A stretch of DNA of 64,000 nt, taken from assembly GCA_947494965.1 (NCBI GenBank), contig CANLWV010000001.1, positions 186,001-250,000 on the forward strand, written 5' to 3'. Source of the DNA: an uncultured Salinicoccus sp. (GTDB lineage Bacteria; Bacillota; Bacilli; Staphylococcales; Salinicoccaceae). A program made the translations under genes and the position numbers. Shown in pieces: positions 1 to 9,969 of this stretch. The notes beneath the pieces were generated by a model that was not told the origin of the DNA, ran no database searches, and saw nothing but the letters and a program-made list of their open reading frames with translations. How positions within the stretch are numbered: the stretch's first letter is position 1; each line of letters starts with the position of its first letter.

Positions 1-503
1 TTGACGTTAGGACATACTTCTAGGCATACGCCGCATGTCATACATTTTGACAGTTCATACGCAGTCTGACGTTTCTTTTCAGGCATGCGTGGTCCAGGAC
101 CAAGATCATATGTTCCATCGATTGGAACCCACGCCTTGACACGTTTCAGACTATCGAACATGAATGATCGATCGACCTGCAAGTCTTTGACAACCGGGAA
201 TGTGGACATTGGTTCAAGCTTGATCGGCTGATCCAACTGATCGACCAATGCAGTACAAGATTGGCGTGCACCACCATTGATGACCATTGAACAGGCGCCA
301 CATACTTCCTCAAGACAGTTCATATCCCAAGTGACAGGAGTGGTACGCTCACCTTTAACATTAACAGGGTTCCGCTGGATTTCCATCAGAGCACTTATGA
401 CGTTCATATTCTCACGGTAAGGTACTTCAAACTCTTCCCAATACGATTGGGATTCTTTGTTTTCCTGACGTTTTATTGAAAATTTTATCTTTTTCTCACT
501 CAT
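1..503 (-). CDS. sdhB: Succinate dehydrogenase iron-sulfur subunit, C-terminus beyond window
   Basis: Electron-transfer subunit of complex II, carrying electrons from the SdhA flavin to the membrane anchor. The first 167 codons are visible; the gene runs off the left edge. The translation starts MSEKKIKFSIKRQENKESQS and shows the [2Fe-2S] cysteine pattern (CLEEVCGACS, then a later Cys in GARQSC) and the start of the second cluster region (CMTCGVCLEVCPN) near the edge. The ATG at 503 has AAGGAG and GGAG purine stretches just upstream. It follows sdhA by 18 nt and is the last visible gene of the sdhCAB operon. Nothing looks broken apart from the window truncation. Confidence 0.95.
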   Translation of the reverse strand, partial: MSEKKIKFSIKRQENKESQSYWEEFEVPYRENMNVISALMEIQRNPVNVKGERTTPVTWDMNCLEEVCGACSMVINGGARQSCTALVDQLDQPIKLEPMSTFPVVKDLQVDRSFMFDSLKRVKAWVPIDGTYDLGPGPRMPEKKRQTAYELSKCMTCGVCLEVCPNV

Positions 504-521
504 CTATCTCCGCACTCCTTT

Positions 522-2273
522 CTAGCTTTTTTTAGTATAATCCCTCTTACGCGGTGGGATCAGACTGACATCCACTTCTTCATACTCGAATCGAGGTGCT
601 TCTTTCGGGCCTTCGAAGTATGCCTTAGTCGTCTTCAACCATTCTTCATCATTACGTTCTGGGAATTCAGGTTTGTAATGCGCACCGCGTGATTCGTTTC
701 TGTTGTATGCACCGATCGTGATGACACGTGCAAGTACCAACATGTTCCATAATTGGCGCGTGAAGAAGGCAGCTTGGTTGCTCCATTTCTTCGTATCATT
801 GATGTTTATGCGCTGATAGCGTTCCATAAGCTCAACGATCTTTTTATCCGTTTCGAGGAGTTTATCGTTGTGGCGGACAACTGTTACATTATCCGTCATG
901 AGTTCACCGAGTTCCTTATGGATGACATAAGCGTTTTCATCGCCGTCCATGCTCATGATGGCGTCAAAATTCTCTTGTGCCATATTGACATATTTCTCAT
1001 AGAGGGAATCATCAAGATCTTCATATGTGGTGTCAAGACCTCTGACGTATTCTATCGCATTAGGTCCGGCTACTGTTCCGCCGTATATTGCCGACAGAAG
1101 GGAATTCGCTCCGAGCCTATTGCCGCCATGCTGGGAATAATCACATTCTCCTGCAGCGAAGAGTCCAGGGATATTCGTCATCTGGTCGTAGTCAACATAC
1201 AGGCCACCCATTGAGTAGTGGACTGCCGGGAATATTTTCATCGGCACTTTACGCGGGTCATCACCCGTGAATTTCTCATAAATTTCTATGATTCCGCCCA
1301 ATTTAACATCGAGCTCGTGTGGATCTTTATGTGATAAGTCGAGGTACACCATGTTTTCGCCATTGATGCCGAGCTTCTGGTTGACGCACACATCGAAGAT
1401 TTCACGTGTGGCGACATCCCTTGGCACAAGGTTTCCGTAATCTGGATACTTCTCTTCCAAGAAGTACCAAGGTTTGCCATCTTTATAAGTCCAGATGCGT
1501 CCCCCTTCTCCCCTGGCCGACTCACTCATCAACCTGAGCTTATCATCTCCAGGTATTGCGGTCGGGTGGATCTGGATGAACTCGCCATTTGCATATACTG
1601 CACCTTGCTGATAAACGACTGAAGCTGCAGAACCAGTGTTGATCATGGAGTTCGTCGATTTTCCAAAGATGATTCCAGGGCCACCTGTCGCCATTATGAC
1701 TGCATCAGACTTGAATGTCTGAATTTCTGCACTCGTTATCTGCTGTGCAGTAATGCCACGCGCACGTCCTTCATCGTCAAGGACGACTCCAAGAAATTCC
1801 CAGCCTTCGTATTTATTGACGAGGCCATCTACTTCAAACTTCCTGACCTGCTCATCCAGGGCGTACAGCAACTGTTGTCCAGTCGTTGCACCGGCATAAG
1901 CCGTCCTGTGGTGAAGTGTACCACCGAAGCGTCGGAAATCAAGTAATCCTTCGTTTGTCCTGTTGAACATGACCCCCATGCGGTCCAGCAGATGGATTAT
2001 ATCCGGCGCTGCATCAGTCATCGCCTTGACTGGTGGTTGGTTGGCCAGGAAGTCTCCACCGTACACTGTGTCATCAAAGTGGATCGCTGGAGAGTCGCCT
2101 TCACCCTTGGTGTTGACTGCCCCATTGATGCCACCTTGGGCACATACGGAGTGAGAACGTTTCACTGGCACTATAGAAAACAGGTCTACTTCAGCTCCTG
2201 TTTCAGCCGCTTTGATCGTTGCCATAAGACCGGCGAGCCCGCCCCCGACAACGATAATTTTGTCATTAGCCAT
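522..2273 (-). CDS. sdhA: Succinate dehydrogenase flavoprotein subunit
   Basis: Oxidises succinate to fumarate with covalently bound FAD on the cytoplasmic face of complex II. 583 residues, the usual length for the Bacillus-type enzyme. An N-terminal dinucleotide-binding motif (VVGGGLAGL), the HSVCAQGGINGA segment holding the flavin-linking histidine, the active-site stretch SESARGEGGRIW and NRLGANSLL near the FAD end are all present. I chose ATG 2273 (MANDKIIV) because AAGGAG lies 8 nt before it; a GTG 9 nt upstream would overlap that ribosome site. It lies between sdhC and sdhB in one operon. Confidence 0.97.
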   Translation of the reverse strand: MANDKIIVVGGGLAGLMATIKAAETGAEVDLFSIVPVKRSHSVCAQGGINGAVNTKGEGDSPAIHFDDTVYGGDFLANQPPVKAMTDAAPDIIHLLDRMGVMFNRTNEGLLDFRRFGGTLHHRTAYAGATTGQQLLYALDEQVRKFEVDGLVNKYEGWEFLGVVLDDEGRARGITAQQITSAEIQTFKSDAVIMATGGPGIIFGKSTNSMINTGSAASVVYQQGAVYANGEFIQIHPTAIPGDDKLRLMSESARGEGGRIWTYKDGKPWYFLEEKYPDYGNLVPRDVATREIFDVCVNQKLGINGENMVYLDLSHKDPHELDVKLGGIIEIYEKFTGDDPRKVPMKIFPAVHYSMGGLYVDYDQMTNIPGLFAAGECDYSQHGGNRLGANSLLSAIYGGTVAGPNAIEYVRGLDTTYEDLDDSLYEKYVNMAQENFDAIMSMDGDENAYVIHKELGELMTDNVTVVRHNDKLLETDKKIVELMERYQRININDTKKWSNQAAFFTRQLWNMLVLARVITIGAYNRNESRGAHYKPEFPERNDEEWLKTTKAYFEGPKEAPRFEYEEVDVSLIPPRKRDYTKKS

Positions 2274-2289
2274 TCTGTCCACTCCTTAA

Positions 2290-2916
2290 TTAGATAAATG
2301 CCAATATTGCTTGAATGCCGATGAAGCTGACCACTACAAAGATGACCGCTGATACATAGCTCATCATGCGCTGTGATCTATCAGATTGTGTGAAGCCCCA
2401 TGTAATCATGAATGCCCACAGGCCATTGGCGAAGTGATATACAGTCGCAATGATTCCGACGATATAGAACACCAACCATGCTGGGTTGTTTACAATCTGA
2501 TGTACCAGGTCAAAATTGACCTCCGCTCCAAAGAACACCTGCACCCTTGTCTGGAACACGTGGATTGCGATGAAGATGAATGCAATCACACCACTGATCC
2601 TCTGAAGTGCAAACAGCCAGTTTCTGTATGTACTGTGGAAACCATAGCCTTTTCCGCCTATATTATACTTCGCAGTGAACGCGATGTAGATGCCGTAGAC
2701 GCCATGAAACAGAATCGGAAGATAGATTACGAAAATCTCCAAAAACAGAACAAAAGGCAGACTTGCCATGAATCCGGCTGCAGTATTGAACGCTTCTTCA
2801 CTACGTGTTGCAAAGTGGTTGACGACCAAGTGCTGAATAAGAAATACACCCAGCGGAATTACACCCAGCAACGAATGAAGCCGCCTGATCGCAAAACTTG
2901 AATCTTGTTTTGACAC
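2290..2916 (-). CDS. sdhC: Succinate dehydrogenase cytochrome b558 subunit
   Basis: Membrane anchor of complex II that binds haem b and passes electrons to menaquinone. 208 residues with five hydrophobic segments, as in the single-anchor Bacillus type, and several membrane histidines (IQHLVVNHF, FHGVYG, IAIHVF, VYHFANG) that can serve as haem ligands. GTG start at 2916 preceded by a GGGGGG purine run. First gene of sdhCAB, ending 16 nt before the sdhA start, with a good promoter about 50 bp upstream. Confidence 0.95.
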   Translation of the reverse strand: MSKQDSSFAIRRLHSLLGVIPLGVFLIQHLVVNHFATRSEEAFNTAAGFMASLPFVLFLEIFVIYLPILFHGVYGIYIAFTAKYNIGGKGYGFHSTYRNWLFALQRISGVIAFIFIAIHVFQTRVQVFFGAEVNFDLVHQIVNNPAWLVFYIVGIIATVYHFANGLWAFMITWGFTQSDRSQRMMSYVSAVIFVVVSFIGIQAILAFI

Positions 2917-2963
2917 TCGAATTCCCCCCTAACTCTCCAATGAAATAAGTTTATACACACACC

Positions 2964-2992
2964 ATTTTACTCCCAAGAATTATATAAATCAA
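2964..2992 (-). promoter_or_regulatory. SigA-type promoter of sdhCAB
   Basis: On the minus strand, TTGATT (2987-2992) and TAAAAT (2964-2969) are separated by exactly 17 bp and lie about 50 bp upstream of the sdhC start. Predicted by eye from consensus match; no repressor site was recognised. Confidence 0.65.
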
Positions 2993-3044
2993 GGCGACTT
3001 GACGTGTTGCATAAAAAAGATCATGCCCATTCGAGTGCTGCTGT

Positions 3045-4814
3045 TCAGTCTTTCAATGTTTCCAAAATGCGTTTTGCGATCGGCGCAGGTATGCCTATCT
3101 CGGTAAAGTCTGCCACTTCCTTCTCACTCATGCGTTTGATTGAACCGAAGTGGCTCAGTAATTTCTGTTTGCGTTTTGGCCCCACACCTTCAATACCATC
3201 CAATCGGGAGGTCACGGATGTCTTCCTTCTTGTATTGCGGTGGAAGCTGATTGCGAACCTGTGCACCTCGTCTTGTATCCTTTGCAGAAGGTAGAATTCC
3301 TGTGAATTCTTTTTAAGCGGTATGATTGATGCATCATCGCCGTAGAGGAGTTCAGCCGTCTTATGTTTGTCATTTTTGGCCAACCCCGCTACAGGGATAT
3401 CCAAAGACAATTCATCGAGGAGTACGGATTTGACGGTATTCATGTGACCCACGCCGCCATCTACAATAAGTAGATCAGGCAATGGTAACCCTTCTCTAAG
3501 AACACGTGTGTAGCGTCTTCTGACTGCTTCAGCCATGGAAGCATAGTCATCCGGCTGGGTGACGGTCCTTATTTTATATTTCCGGTAATCCTTCTTGCTC
3601 GGCTTCCCATCGACAAAGGCCACCATGACGCTGACCGGGTCGACACCTTGTATATTCGAGTTGTCGAAGGCTTCTATGCGCACAGGCGTTTCGATATTGA
3701 GCGCTTCCCCAAGTTTCTCTATCGCCTTTACGGTTCTGGCCTCATCTTTTTCAATCATCTCGAATTTATTGCTGAGCGCTATCTCGGCATTCTTCGTTGC
3801 AAGATCGACCATTTCGCGCTTTTGACCCCGTTTGGGCTGTATGACACTGACAGGCAGATACTCTGCAATGACTTCATGCTCCAGATGACTCGGTATATGG
3901 ACTTCTTTTGGCAACAGATTGGATTTCACATCATAGAATTGGGCAATGTACCTGAAAAATTCTTCCTGCGGCTCATCATTTATTGCGAACATATCTGCCT
4001 TCTTCTCAATGAGGTTGCCATTTCTTATCAATAATACTGATACTGCCATCCACCCTTTGGATATGCTGTAACCGAAGCAGTCGCGTGCAGTCATGTCCTT
4101 GGTCATCATCTTCTGCTTGTTCATTGTAGCCTCTATATGACCAAGCAGATCCCTGTATTCCTTGGCCTGTTCAAACTCCAGGTCTTCGGAAGCTTTCTGC
4201 ATCTTATCCTTCAATTCGTCCGTTATCTGTTTGGTGTCTCCATTAAGGAAGCGGGTTATGCCATCAATCATCTCTTTATATTGGTCCTGACTGACCTCAT
4301 ATACACAAGGCCCGAGGCATTGGTCGATGTGATAATAAAGGCACAGTCGATCCGGCATCGTATTGCATTTCCTGAGCGGGTATATCCTGTCGAGCAGTTT
4401 TTTTGTCTCGTGTGCACTGTAGGCATTGGGATATGGCCCGAAATAGGTGCCGGAAGATGGCTTGACTGTACGGGTGACGATAAGTTTAGGGTGTCTCTCC
4501 TTTGTGATTTTGATAAAGGGATAACTCTTATCATCTTTCAGGAGTATGTTGAACCTCGGGTAATGCTTCTTGATGAGGTTGAGTTCAAGCAGCAGTGATT
4601 CGACTTCGGAATTGGTTACTATGAAATCGAAGTCTTCGATTTCTTTTACAAGACGCATCGTTTTCTCATCATGGGCCCCGGAAAAATAGGATTTGACCCT
4701 ATTGCGGAGATTTTTCGCCTTACCGACGTAGATCACGATGCCATGACGGTCTTTCATCAAATAGCAGCCTGGTTCAGTCGGCAGGACGGATAATTTCAAT
4801 TTAAGTTCTTCCAT
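3045..4814 (-). CDS. uvrC: Excinuclease ABC subunit C
   Basis: Makes the dual incisions of nucleotide excision repair after UvrA/UvrB damage recognition. 589 residues. The GIY-YIG nuclease domain is at the N-terminus ([21 protein letters not shown]), a UVR motif near the middle ([15 protein letters not shown]), the RNase H-like second nuclease domain follows ([23 protein letters not shown]), and helix-hairpin-helix motifs close the protein. I start at ATG 4814 because the ATG six nucleotides upstream is too close to the GAGGG ribosome site. A terminator separates it from trxA. Confidence 0.96.
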   Translation of the reverse strand: MEELKLKLSVLPTEPGCYLMKDRHGIVIYVGKAKNLRNRVKSYFSGAHDEKTMRLVKEIEDFDFIVTNSEVESLLLELNLIKKHYPRFNILLKDDKSYPFIKITKERHPKLIVTRTVKPSSGTYFGPYPNAYSAHETKKLLDRIYPLRKCNTMPDRLCLYYHIDQCLGPCVYEVSQDQYKEMIDGITRFLNGDTKQITDELKDKMQKASEDLEFEQAKEYRDLLGHIEATMNKQKMMTKDMTARDCFGYSISKGWMAVSVLLIRNGNLIEKKADMFAINDEPQEEFFRYIAQFYDVKSNLLPKEVHIPSHLEHEVIAEYLPVSVIQPKRGQKREMVDLATKNAEIALSNKFEMIEKDEARTVKAIEKLGEALNIETPVRIEAFDNSNIQGVDPVSVMVAFVDGKPSKKDYRKYKIRTVTQPDDYASMAEAVRRRYTRVLREGLPLPDLLIVDGGVGHMNTVKSVLLDELSLDIPVAGLAKNDKHKTAELLYGDDASIIPLKKNSQEFYLLQRIQDEVHRFAISFHRNTRRKTSVTSRLDGIEGVGPKRKQKLLSHFGSIKRMSEKEVADFTEIGIPAPIAKRILETLKD

Positions 4815-4841
4815 AATCATCCCTCATATTGAATTAAATGA

Positions 4842-4867
4842 TAAAAAAGCCGCCTCAGAGGGCGGCT
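4842..4867 (-). terminator. Intrinsic terminator after trxA
   Basis: Seven-base GC-rich stem (AGCCGCC/GGCGGCT) followed on the minus strand by a T run, just past the trxA stop and before uvrC. Confidence 0.85.
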
Positions 4868-4873
4868 CATTCA

Positions 4874-5188
4874 TTATGCGTGTTTTTCAATAAGTGCTAC
4901 AAGCTGTTCTTTTGGTTGGAAGCCAACGACTTTATCTACAGGCTCCCCATCTTTGAACAGGATGAGCGTCGGAATGCTCATAACTTCATATTCACTTGCT
5001 GTAGCCTGGTTATCATCAACATTAAGTTTGGCGATGTCTGCTTTACCATCCACTTCTTGGGCTACTTCTTCGAGTACAGGTGCAATCATTTTACAAGGTC
5101 CGCACCATGGTGCCCAGAAATCCACCAATTTGACGCCGCTGTTTACTTCTTGTTTGAAATTCTGGTCATTCACTTCGATTATTGCCAT
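4874..5188 (-). CDS. trxA: Thioredoxin
   Basis: Small cytoplasmic dithiol oxidoreductase that reduces disulfides in client enzymes such as ribonucleotide reductase and peroxiredoxins. 104 residues, standard length, with the redox motif WAPWCGPCKM and the conserved cis-proline region SIPTLILF. ATG 5188 (MAIIEVND) has GGAGG 8 nt upstream; an in-frame extension of five residues has no ribosome site. It lies downstream of mutS2 as in many Bacillales, with its own terminator. Confidence 0.97.
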   Translation of the reverse strand: MAIIEVNDQNFKQEVNSGVKLVDFWAPWCGPCKMIAPVLEEVAQEVDGKADIAKLNVDDNQATASEYEVMSIPTLILFKDGEPVDKVVGFQPKEQLVALIEKHA

Positions 5189-5260
5189 TTGAAATTCCTC
5201 CAATAAGTTGAATTATGAGTTGATTATATCATGCACGTTAAGCATGCTCAATTTTACTGC

Positions 5261-5359
5261 CTATGCCAAAAAAGCTAAGTAGACGATGCCACCCAAAAAC
5301 ATGATGACACCAATTACAATCAGCACTTTGGCGAGTTTATACATATCAAAATTATCCAT
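5261..5359 (-). CDS. Predicted 32-residue single-pass membrane microprotein
   Basis: A short reading frame between mutS2 and trxA. It begins MDNFDMYKLAKVLIVIG and then has one long hydrophobic stretch to the end, with a charged N-terminus (D, D, K, K), as expected of a one-helix membrane peptide. AGGTGG lies about 6 nt before its ATG, and the frame starts 8 nt past the mutS2 stop, so it could be translated from the mutS2 message. I do not recognise the family. In B. subtilis a longer membrane gene (yshE) occupies a similar place, but I see no resemblance. Coding status rests on the ribosome site and composition only. Confidence 0.55.
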   Translation of the reverse strand: MDNFDMYKLAKVLIVIGVIMFLGGIVYLAFLA

Positions 5360-5367
5360 CAGACCAC

Positions 5368-7698
5368 CTACTTCATCTCAACGATCGTTACACCGAAGCC
5401 ACCCTCACCAGGCATGCCGCCTCTAAAGGATTTCACTTTAGAATGGGATTTCAGGAACTGCTGTACGCCTTTTTGGAGCGCACCGGTCCCCTTCCCATGA
5501 ATGATTTCAACTTCATTGTAATTGGAGAGCAGGACCTGGTCAAGATAACGATCAAGTTTCTGGAGTGCTTCTTCATAGCGCTCTCCCCTCAGGTCAAGCT
5601 CCCTCTTCACTGGTGTTTTCCCTACCCGGCGTGATACGGTCCGCTGCTGTTGCTTTTCTTTCTTCCTCTTCTTGACCTCGTCGAGGCCTACCTTCATTTT
5701 GATGATGCCCATCTGTACAGTGACGGAGTCGTCATCCACTTCAAGCACTTCACCCTTTTGGCCATAGGACAAGACATCCACTTCATCTCCGCGTTCAATG
5801 CGCTCTTTTTCCTTAGCGCGCTCTTTTTTACGGATATCTTCTTGATGATAACTATCAGATAACTGTTTTTTCTGCTCTATCATTTCATGTTCCTGTATAT
5901 CCGCGCCGCGTTGCTTCATGTTCTCAAGAGTTTGGATGACAGTCTCTGCGCGCGCTTCTGCCTGCTTGATGATGCGGTTGGCTGATTCGCGCGCCTCTTT
6001 TCTGATTTTTTCTTTATACTCTTCATGACTTTCCATATACGCATCCAGTTCAGCATGGAGCTGTTCTGTTTCCTTCAGAAGACGCGCTGTCTCTTCTTCA
6101 TTTGCCCTGGCGGTCTTCGTGTGCCTCTCAAGTGCTGTAATCATTTCATTGACATCTTCCGAGTCACGTCCAGCAAGGGAACGTGCCCGCTCAATGACAC
6201 TCTCTTCCAATCCGAGTTTATTGGATATTTCAAAAGCATTGGACTTGCCGGGGATTCCCATAAGAAGGCGATATGTCGGGGAGAGCGTCTCCACATCGAA
6301 CTCGACACTCGCATTAATGGTGTCTTCCCGTGTATAGCTGAATGATTTCAATTGAGGATAGTGCGTTGTCGCTACTATGGTCGACTGCTTTGAAAGCAGA
6401 TATTCTAAGATGCTGATGGCCAGGGCTGCCCCTTCTTCAGGATCTGTGCCCGCCCCCAATTCATCAAGGACTACAAGACTCTCCTCATCCGCTTCTTCGA
6501 GTATCCCGGTGATATTCGTCATATGACTTGAAAACGTCGAAAGAGACTGTTCGATGGATTGCTCATCCCCGATATCACTGAATACCTTACGGAACAGCTT
6601 TAGACGGCTGCCGTCCCTCGCTGGTATGGGTATGCCGGACTGGGCCATAAGCACGCTCAGACCAAGCGTCTTCAGTGTGACTGTCTTACCGCCGGTATTC
6701 GGTCCCGTTATGATCACAGCACGCGTTTCATCATCCATTATGATATCATTCTTCACCACTTCATCTGCCGGGATGGACGGATGGAATGCTGCGGGCAGAT
6801 AAATACCACCCTCAGTCATGATATCAGGTTTTGTACCATTGATGCTTTTACCGTAACGCGCTTTGGCGAATACCAGATCAATATGGTGGAGTGCATCATC
6901 GGTCATGGATAATTCACTGCTGACTGTTGCGACTTCAGCAGACAATGCATAGAGGATACGTTCCACTTCAGATTGCTCCTCATCCTTCAAGTGCTGGATC
7001 TGGTTTGTCATCTGAACGACAAGCATGGGCTCCATATAGACAGTTTGGCCACTCGCTGATATATCATGCACGATGCCATTGAAATCACCTTGATGTTCAA
7101 CCTTTACGGGTACGACATACCGGTTGTTGCGCATTGTGATGAGGTTATCCGATAACTTCTTCTGATTGTTGCCGCGAACGATATCATTTAGGCGTTCTCT
7201 TATTTTGCCTTCTTCTGCCTTGATTTTGCGGCGGATTCTAAGAAGGGCTTCCGACGCATGATCCAAAACCTGGTGGGCATCACAGGTCTCAGAAATTCTA
7301 CGGTATAGGAAATGGATATCGGGAAGGCCGTTGATATAAAGGGGCAGATGCATAAGATTGATTTCATCCGCTTCAAACTCATCGAACACGCCTTCAAGCG
7401 TATGTTTACGGTTCAGCATCATCCGGATTTCATTCAATTCTGCGACGCCGAGCATGCTGCCTATCTCCGCACGCTTCAGATGACGTTTGATATCAGTGAT
7501 GCCTGAAAGTTCTACTGCCCGATACCTCAGCATCGTGGACGCATCATCAACCTCATCGATCATCTGACGGACGACTTCTATATCGGTGGATATGATATCC
7601 TCACTGATGGCCTGCTTTGTCTTCTCACTCTCGGCCAGATTCCCCAACTCAGCGAGTATTTTATCGAACTCTAAAGTTTTTATTGTTCTTTCATTCAT
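5368..7698 (-). CDS. mutS2: MutS2 endonuclease/ATPase
   Basis: MutS-family ATPase without mismatch repair function; in B. subtilis it has been linked to recombination control and to rescue of collided ribosomes. 776 residues. The P-loop GPNTGGKTVT, the Walker B segment LVVLDELGAGTDP and the STIVATTHY switch are intact. A long coiled-coil/linker follows, then the C-terminal Smr nuclease domain with ELDLRGERYEEAL and IIHGKGTGALQ. Start ATG 7698 follows the polX stop by one base, with AGAGG 7 nt upstream, suggesting translational coupling. Confidence 0.96.
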   Translation of the reverse strand: MNERTIKTLEFDKILAELGNLAESEKTKQAISEDIISTDIEVVRQMIDEVDDASTMLRYRAVELSGITDIKRHLKRAEIGSMLGVAELNEIRMMLNRKHTLEGVFDEFEADEINLMHLPLYINGLPDIHFLYRRISETCDAHQVLDHASEALLRIRRKIKAEEGKIRERLNDIVRGNNQKKLSDNLITMRNNRYVVPVKVEHQGDFNGIVHDISASGQTVYMEPMLVVQMTNQIQHLKDEEQSEVERILYALSAEVATVSSELSMTDDALHHIDLVFAKARYGKSINGTKPDIMTEGGIYLPAAFHPSIPADEVVKNDIIMDDETRAVIITGPNTGGKTVTLKTLGLSVLMAQSGIPIPARDGSRLKLFRKVFSDIGDEQSIEQSLSTFSSHMTNITGILEEADEESLVVLDELGAGTDPEEGAALAISILEYLLSKQSTIVATTHYPQLKSFSYTREDTINASVEFDVETLSPTYRLLMGIPGKSNAFEISNKLGLEESVIERARSLAGRDSEDVNEMITALERHTKTARANEEETARLLKETEQLHAELDAYMESHEEYKEKIRKEARESANRIIKQAEARAETVIQTLENMKQRGADIQEHEMIEQKKQLSDSYHQEDIRKKERAKEKERIERGDEVDVLSYGQKGEVLEVDDDSVTVQMGIIKMKVGLDEVKKRKKEKQQQRTVSRRVGKTPVKRELDLRGERYEEALQKLDRYLDQVLLSNYNEVEIIHGKGTGALQKGVQQFLKSHSKVKSFRGGMPGEGGFGVTIVEMK

Positions 7699-7699
7699 T

Positions 7700-9403
7700 T
7701 TAAAACCTCTGTTTTCCATTTTTGATCCATTCCCTGAATTTTTCCCTTGTGAACGTATTGATCACCTGGTCTTTTTTCACCAGACCTTTTTGCAGTGTAG
7801 CGACCCCGTATTCCATAAAATCCAAGTGATCTGTATGGTGGGCGTCTGTGTTGACCGTCAACATCAGGCCGGAATGGCGTATCACATCGGAAGATAGGTC
7901 CAAGCGTCTTGGGTTCGCGTTCACTTCGAGCACTGTCCCCGTTTCTTTTGCCTTTTTGATCAACCGTTCCATATTAACGGCATAACCGTCTCTTTTTCCA
8001 ATGAGTCGTCCAGTGGGATGGGCGATATGTCTGACGTATGGGTTATCACACGCTGCTTCCAGACGCTTCATGATTTGTTCTTCAGTCTGTTGGAAACTGG
8101 AATGGATGGCAGCGATGACATAATCCAATTCACCGAGTATATCATCATCAAAGTCCAGGCTGCCATCTTTTAATATATCCATCTCGGTGCCGGTGTAAAT
8201 ATCTATTTCCGGATATTTCGGCCGCAAGCTTTTCACTTCCTCAATCTGCTGCCTAAGTCTTTTCTCATCCAGCCCATTTGCAACTTTAAGGCTCTTCGAA
8301 TGATCTGTGATGACCATGTATTCGTATCCCTTTTCAATGCACGCTTCGATCATTTCAGAAATCGAATGGGCGCCATCACTGTAGACGGTGTGCATATGCA
8401 AGTCACTTCGAATGTCTTCTGGAGCTACAATTTCACTCACATCCATATCCACCTCTTCTCCTGACTCGCGCATCGCAGGAGGGATATAGGGCAGATTGAA
8501 ATGATCGAAAAGGTCTTCTTCGGAAGAGAATGTAAGCATCTCACCGTCCTTTTCAATGCCGTACTCACTGATTTTCTCACCCCGTGATTTGGCGTTCTGC
8601 CTCATTCTTACGTTGTGTGCCTTGGAACCAGTGAAATGGTGAAGTGTAGTATGGTACGCACCAGGTGTTGTGAAACGGATATCGACATTGATCTGATCGA
8701 AGTTGTATTCGGCAACTACGGACAGCTTACGCTCACCCCTGGCAACCACCTCTTTTATGAGCGGCAGTTCCAAAAACGTTTCCGTAACCTGCTGCAAGTC
8801 GTCTGCTTCCACGATAAAATCCAAGTCCTTGCTCATTTCCTTATAACGGCGCGCACTGCCGGCGACATCAAACCGCTTGACCCCTTCCAATTCCTTTAAT
8901 GCATCCGTAATCATCGCTTTAAATTTCTGAATCGTTTCGATTGGATGGCGTTCAGGACGCGTAAGCAAGTCATCGATTCCTTTGATGATGTTTTCTTCAG
9001 TCTTTTTCCCAAAACCGCTCAACGCGCTAACGTTGCCAGCCTCGCATTCCGCCCTCAACCCTTCCAAAGTAGTGACGCCAAGCTCCTTATGCAGTTTCGC
9101 CACTTTCTTAGCGCCGAGTGTCGGGAGATGCAGCAGCTGGATCAGTGACGCCGGGACAGTCGCCTTCAGATCTTCGAGCGTAGTGGAACGGCCGGTATTC
9201 ACATACTCTTCAATAACTTCATTGACCCCTTTACCTATACCTTTCAGCTCTGAGAAGTCTTCGATTTCAGAAAGTGTCCTTGGATCTCGCTCTATAGTAC
9301 TTGCAGCCTTGCGGTAAGCAGAGACCTTAAATGGGTTTTCCAGTGCTAATTCCATGTAGGTCCCTATGGTCTCAAGCAGATTGATTATGTCCTTCTTAGT
9401 CAT
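7700..9403 (-). CDS. polX: DNA polymerase X family (PolX) with PHP domain
   Basis: Gap-filling DNA polymerase of base excision repair. 567 residues. Helix-hairpin-helix motifs near residues 50-60 and 90-140 (LKGIGKGVNE, LSGFGKKTEE), a polymerase palm with DLDFIVEADD, and from about residue 335 a PHP phosphoesterase domain opening with SDLHMHTVYSDGAHS, which in Bacillus gives 3'-5' exonuclease activity. AGGAGG is 5 nt before the ATG. Part of the zapA-cvpA-polX-mutS2 operon. Confidence 0.96.
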   Translation of the reverse strand: MTKKDIINLLETIGTYMELALENPFKVSAYRKAASTIERDPRTLSEIEDFSELKGIGKGVNEVIEEYVNTGRSTTLEDLKATVPASLIQLLHLPTLGAKKVAKLHKELGVTTLEGLRAECEAGNVSALSGFGKKTEENIIKGIDDLLTRPERHPIETIQKFKAMITDALKELEGVKRFDVAGSARRYKEMSKDLDFIVEADDLQQVTETFLELPLIKEVVARGERKLSVVAEYNFDQINVDIRFTTPGAYHTTLHHFTGSKAHNVRMRQNAKSRGEKISEYGIEKDGEMLTFSSEEDLFDHFNLPYIPPAMRESGEEVDMDVSEIVAPEDIRSDLHMHTVYSDGAHSISEMIEACIEKGYEYMVITDHSKSLKVANGLDEKRLRQQIEEVKSLRPKYPEIDIYTGTEMDILKDGSLDFDDDILGELDYVIAAIHSSFQQTEEQIMKRLEAACDNPYVRHIAHPTGRLIGKRDGYAVNMERLIKKAKETGTVLEVNANPRRLDLSSDVIRHSGLMLTVNTDAHHTDHLDFMEYGVATLQKGLVKKDQVINTFTREKFREWIKNGKQRF

Positions 9404-9431
9404 GTCTACCTCCTAAAAAAGAGCCATATTC

Positions 9432-9965
9432 CTATGACTCACTCTGTAACCATTCTATGAATTTTTCGGAAAGGATGAATGTGTTGTCCAGCAGGAATTG
9501 AGCCAAACCGGATTCCCCTACCATCGTTTCGATGAAATCGAGCGGCACTAAGGCGATCATCGTCAAGAAAACCGCCAGTATATAGACCATTTCTATAAGG
9601 CCGAGCAAAGTGCCCACTATATCACCAACTATACCGAATACACTAATCTGTTGCAGGTAATCGAATGCGCTGACGATAAGTTGGATGATGATTTTGGAGA
9701 TGATGAAGATGATGAAAAAAGCGGTCATATTATAAAACGCATGTTCAGCATTCGCCAATTCCGGCATGAGGGGATTGGTAAGCGTGTCGGAAGTTGAAGG
9801 ATAGGGCATCACCATATCGAAGCGTGCAGCCAGCCTCTCATAGTTTTTAGCGGAGATGATGATGGCAGAGAGCGTTCCAATCAAGTGGAGCAGTTGGAGG
9901 ACCATTCCTCTTCTGTATCCTATCACCATTCCTGCAATCAGAAGTATCAGCAGTATGAATGTCAT
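9432..9965 (-). CDS. cvpA: CvpA family membrane protein
   Basis: Integral membrane protein of 177 residues with four hydrophobic segments, starting MTFILLILLIAGMVIGYRRG. CvpA homologues were named for colicin V production but their biochemical role in Gram-positives is unsettled; envelope maintenance is proposed. Its place between zapA and polX matches B. subtilis yshB. It starts 4 nt after the zapA stop without a strong ribosome site of its own, so coupling to zapA is likely. Confidence 0.9.
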   Translation of the reverse strand: MTFILLILLIAGMVIGYRRGMVLQLLHLIGTLSAIIISAKNYERLAARFDMVMPYPSTSDTLTNPLMPELANAEHAFYNMTAFFIIFIISKIIIQLIVSAFDYLQQISVFGIVGDIVGTLLGLIEMVYILAVFLTMIALVPLDFIETMVGESGLAQFLLDNTFILSEKFIEWLQSES

Positions 9966-9969
9966 GATA

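Noticed and set aside
2264-2282. Upstream GTG start for sdhA adding three residues
   Set aside because: It overlaps the AAGGAG ribosome site that correctly serves the ATG at 2273.
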